Assembly: GCF_000353285.1 (NCBI RefSeq)
Contig: NZ_KB731324.1
Location: 2,684,577-2,748,576 of the forward strand
DNA from: Leptolyngbya boryana PCC 6306
Lineage (GTDB): Bacteria > Cyanobacteriota > Cyanobacteriia > Leptolyngbyales > Leptolyngbyaceae
Direction: 5' to 3'
DNA: 64,000 bases
A model generated the notes under the pieces. The model ran no database searches. It saw only the letters and a list, made by a program, of their open reading frames with translations, and was not told where the DNA came from. Made by a program: the position numbers and the translations under genes. The number at the start of each line of letters is the position of its first letter. Positions within the stretch are counted from its first letter, which is position 1. Shown piece by piece: positions 62,629-64,000 of the stretch.

Positions 62629-64000
62629 GCTGCCTCCGGTTTTTGAACCTCTAAGGCTGCTCGAATATCCTGCGACAATCGCCGCCGAATCTGATTCCCA
62701 TAATCAATCGGCAAACTATCCAAAAAAGAGATCGCTGAATCAATTTCACCAGCCGCCACCAAAACCTCGATCGACTTCACAACGACTTCCAAATCGTCGA
62801 ACTCTTCACAGTTCTGTGGCAGTGGCTCGTCAAGTTCCTTGCAACGCTGGATAAATCGACGCTGCAACGCCTCAATAATCAAATTTCTATCCGCGTCTTC
62901 TCGATCGACGATCGCATACTGGCGAGTCCGTTCCTTGCGTCTGCCTTTCTGTGAAACCTCTTCAGTTGCAAATCCGATATGGCGGAGCAGTGTGTTGACG
63001 ATCGCTGCTGGCTTGCGTTTTGGGTGAATACTTAGCCGATTGTAGGTCGAGATAGTTTCACGTCGTTTCTTGGCAAGCTCGTCCCCTTCTGCGTTGAAAT
63101 AATCCCAAATTGCTTTTGCTTCTGGCGTATTGTCGTCCCACTCTGCGATCGTGCCATCGATAAACGGGTTCAACAGTGACTCTAAGTTATTAAGCGTTTT
63201 CGACTGAGCATATCTATGCCTAATTCGGTGAATCGGCACAAACAGCTTGTTTTTCACAGCATTGGTGTATTTGCCATGCAACTCCCAACGGTCAAGAGTC
63301 TTGGCGATTTCAGGATGCTGCATTAGCCAATAGCGCTCGGCTCCACGGGAAAAGTTTCCGCGATCGCTAATAAAAGCCTTCAAAACAAACTCAACATCGT
63401 CTAACTTGTCTTCAAGTCCCGGCAGCGAATCCTTCCGGATACGCTTTTTTGCTGCTAGGCGTTGCTCAGGAGTTGAATTGTACGCTCTCAGCACTTCTCT
63501 AGCTTCGGAGACAGACAGATTCTCGTTATCACGATCGTTTGCTTCTCGTTCGGCTTGTTTGCGCTCAAGCCGCTGCTTTGCGTCCTCGAACAACAACGCC
63601 ATCTGTTGATTCTCACTGCGATCAATTTGTCCGCCAAACTCAACCTGATAGCCTGCGTTTGCCCAATGCTGAATCAACTCATCCCGCATATTTTGCTTGG
63701 CGTAAGATTCACGCGCTTTCATGCGGCAGAAGTGCTTCAGCCAGAAGCCGTAAGGCGTTGTGATTTCTGAAGCTTGACATTCAATCTCAGATAACCCCTC
63801 AGCAAATTTATCCCCTCCCACTTCACCTTCAGATTTAGTAATTCGATCGGCTGCATATTGAGCAAACTGTGTGAATTTGGTAGTTCTAGCGGTATTTTTC
63901 AACAGCGATCGTTTAATCAGATCTGGGTGGGCGGAGCGGTAGAGCGGCTCAACGTTGGTTGATCGCTCATTCACCGCAAACACTCGCTCTACGTCAGTTC
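62625..64000 (-). CDS. Replication-protein-like, C-terminal part (cut by window edge)
   Basis: At least 458 residues, open to the right edge in frame (a GTG at 63983 is internal). Charged, helical, with no P-loop in the visible part. VPIHRIRHRYAQSKTL, LNPFIDGTIAEW, YNRLSIHPKRKPAAIVNTLLRHIGF and a basic stretch GRRKERTRQYAIV resemble the C-terminal region of large cyanobacterial CyRepA-type plasmid replication proteins, as I recall them. If so, the helicase/primase part lies beyond the window. The family call is moderate. Confidence 0.55.
   Translation of the reverse strand, partial: TDVERVFAVNERSTNVEPLYRSAHPDLIKRSLLKNTARTTKFTQFAQYAADRITKSEGEVGGDKFAEGLSEIECQASEITTPYGFWLKHFCRMKARESYAKQNMRDELIQHWANAGYQVEFGGQIDRSENQQMALLFEDAKQRLERKQAEREANDRDNENLSVSEAREVLRAYNSTPEQRLAAKKRIRKDSLPGLEDKLDDVEFVLKAFISDRGNFSRGAERYWLMQHPEIAKTLDRWELHGKYTNAVKNKLFVPIHRIRHRYAQSKTLNNLESLLNPFIDGTIAEWDDNTPEAKAIWDYFNAEGDELAKKRRETISTYNRLSIHPKRKPAAIVNTLLRHIGFATEEVSQKGRRKERTRQYAIVDREDADRNLIIEALQRRFIQRCKELDEPLPQNCEEFDDLEVVVKSIEVLVAAGEIDSAISFLDSLPIDYGNQIRRRLSQDIRAALEVQKPEAA

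Larger units (their letters stand above)
61017..64000 (+). mobile_element. Left end of a tRNA-Pro-integrated element
   Basis: Bounded on the left by the tRNA-Pro fragment; contains an integrase, a small possible excisionase, a micro-ORF and a replication-protein gene open to the window edge. The orientation predicts the intact tRNA-Pro on the minus strand at the far right end. Confidence 0.8.

Overview
The window is chromosomal DNA from a cyanobacterium, most likely a filamentous, Leptolyngbya/Nostoc-like one. Evidence: very many copies of the HIP1 palindrome GCGATCGC; photosystem I subunit PsaK; a high-light-inducible (HLIP) protein; CrtO-type beta-carotene ketolase; D-glycerate 3-kinase; a DevBCA exporter; an HpsJ-like protein; Uma2 and Rpn/DUF2887 nuclease families; and a NrtA/CmpA-type ABC transporter. 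Species cannot be set from sequence reading alone.

Layout. 1-13900: housekeeping and membrane genes: EamA fragment, sppA, aroH, an HLIP gene, a folate/biopterin transporter followed by a carotenoid oxygenase, rhomboid, htpX, DUF72, a solitary antitoxin-like gene, a beta-propeller protein, an HpsJ-like protein, a GT2 glycosyltransferase, DUF502, a HAD hydrolase and a Uma2 nuclease. 14160-15345: a secreted-domain plus HEAT-repeat reading frame split by one in-frame TAA. 15440-30940: ilvB with a zinc-ribbon tail, a ferrochelatase-like protein with a His-rich tail, glmU, glyA, a WecA/TagO-like transferase followed by cinA, a 45-residue micro-protein, aroQ, an AtzF-C/AtzG/AtzE-like amidohydrolase operon, psaK, a lipid kinase and an FTR1 iron permease. 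31010-35520: tandem duplicated Uma2 genes, an orphan response regulator, hisG coupled to an ABC exporter. 35740-41520: one tightly packed stress/efflux operon: TetR, DevB, a GNAT acetyltransferase, a group 2 sigma factor, a DUF5367-like protein, a basic micro-protein, DevC, DevA. 41560-48190: M16 protease, alpha/beta hydrolase, a compact S13 carboxypeptidase, a TVP38 protein and an AT-rich orphan gene. 48344-51850: a nitrate/bicarbonate-type ABC operon (permease, binding protein, ATPase on the minus strand) whose leader reads as a ydaO-type c-di-AMP riboswitch. 51940-60850: glycerate kinase, hemerythrin protein, crtO, a Y1/RAYT-like transposase unit between inverted hairpin repeats, gatA, an FHA-kinase, exonuclease III and a small membrane protein.

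60965-64000 is the left end of an integrated element: a 3' fragment of tRNA-Pro(UGG) (a probable att site), then a tyrosine integrase, then a minus-strand group of a small possible excisionase, a 36-residue micro-ORF and a replication protein open to the right edge, which resembles the C-terminal part of cyanobacterial CyRepA-type replication proteins. An intact tRNA-Pro and the rest of the element should lie to the right of the window.

Most attractive for follow-up: the c-di-AMP riboswitch on the transporter operon, the sigma-factor-containing DevBCA operon with its candidate operators, the tRNA-Pro island, the hairpin-flanked transposase, and the stop-interrupted HEAT gene. All functional calls come from reading motifs and remembered family features; no searches were run.
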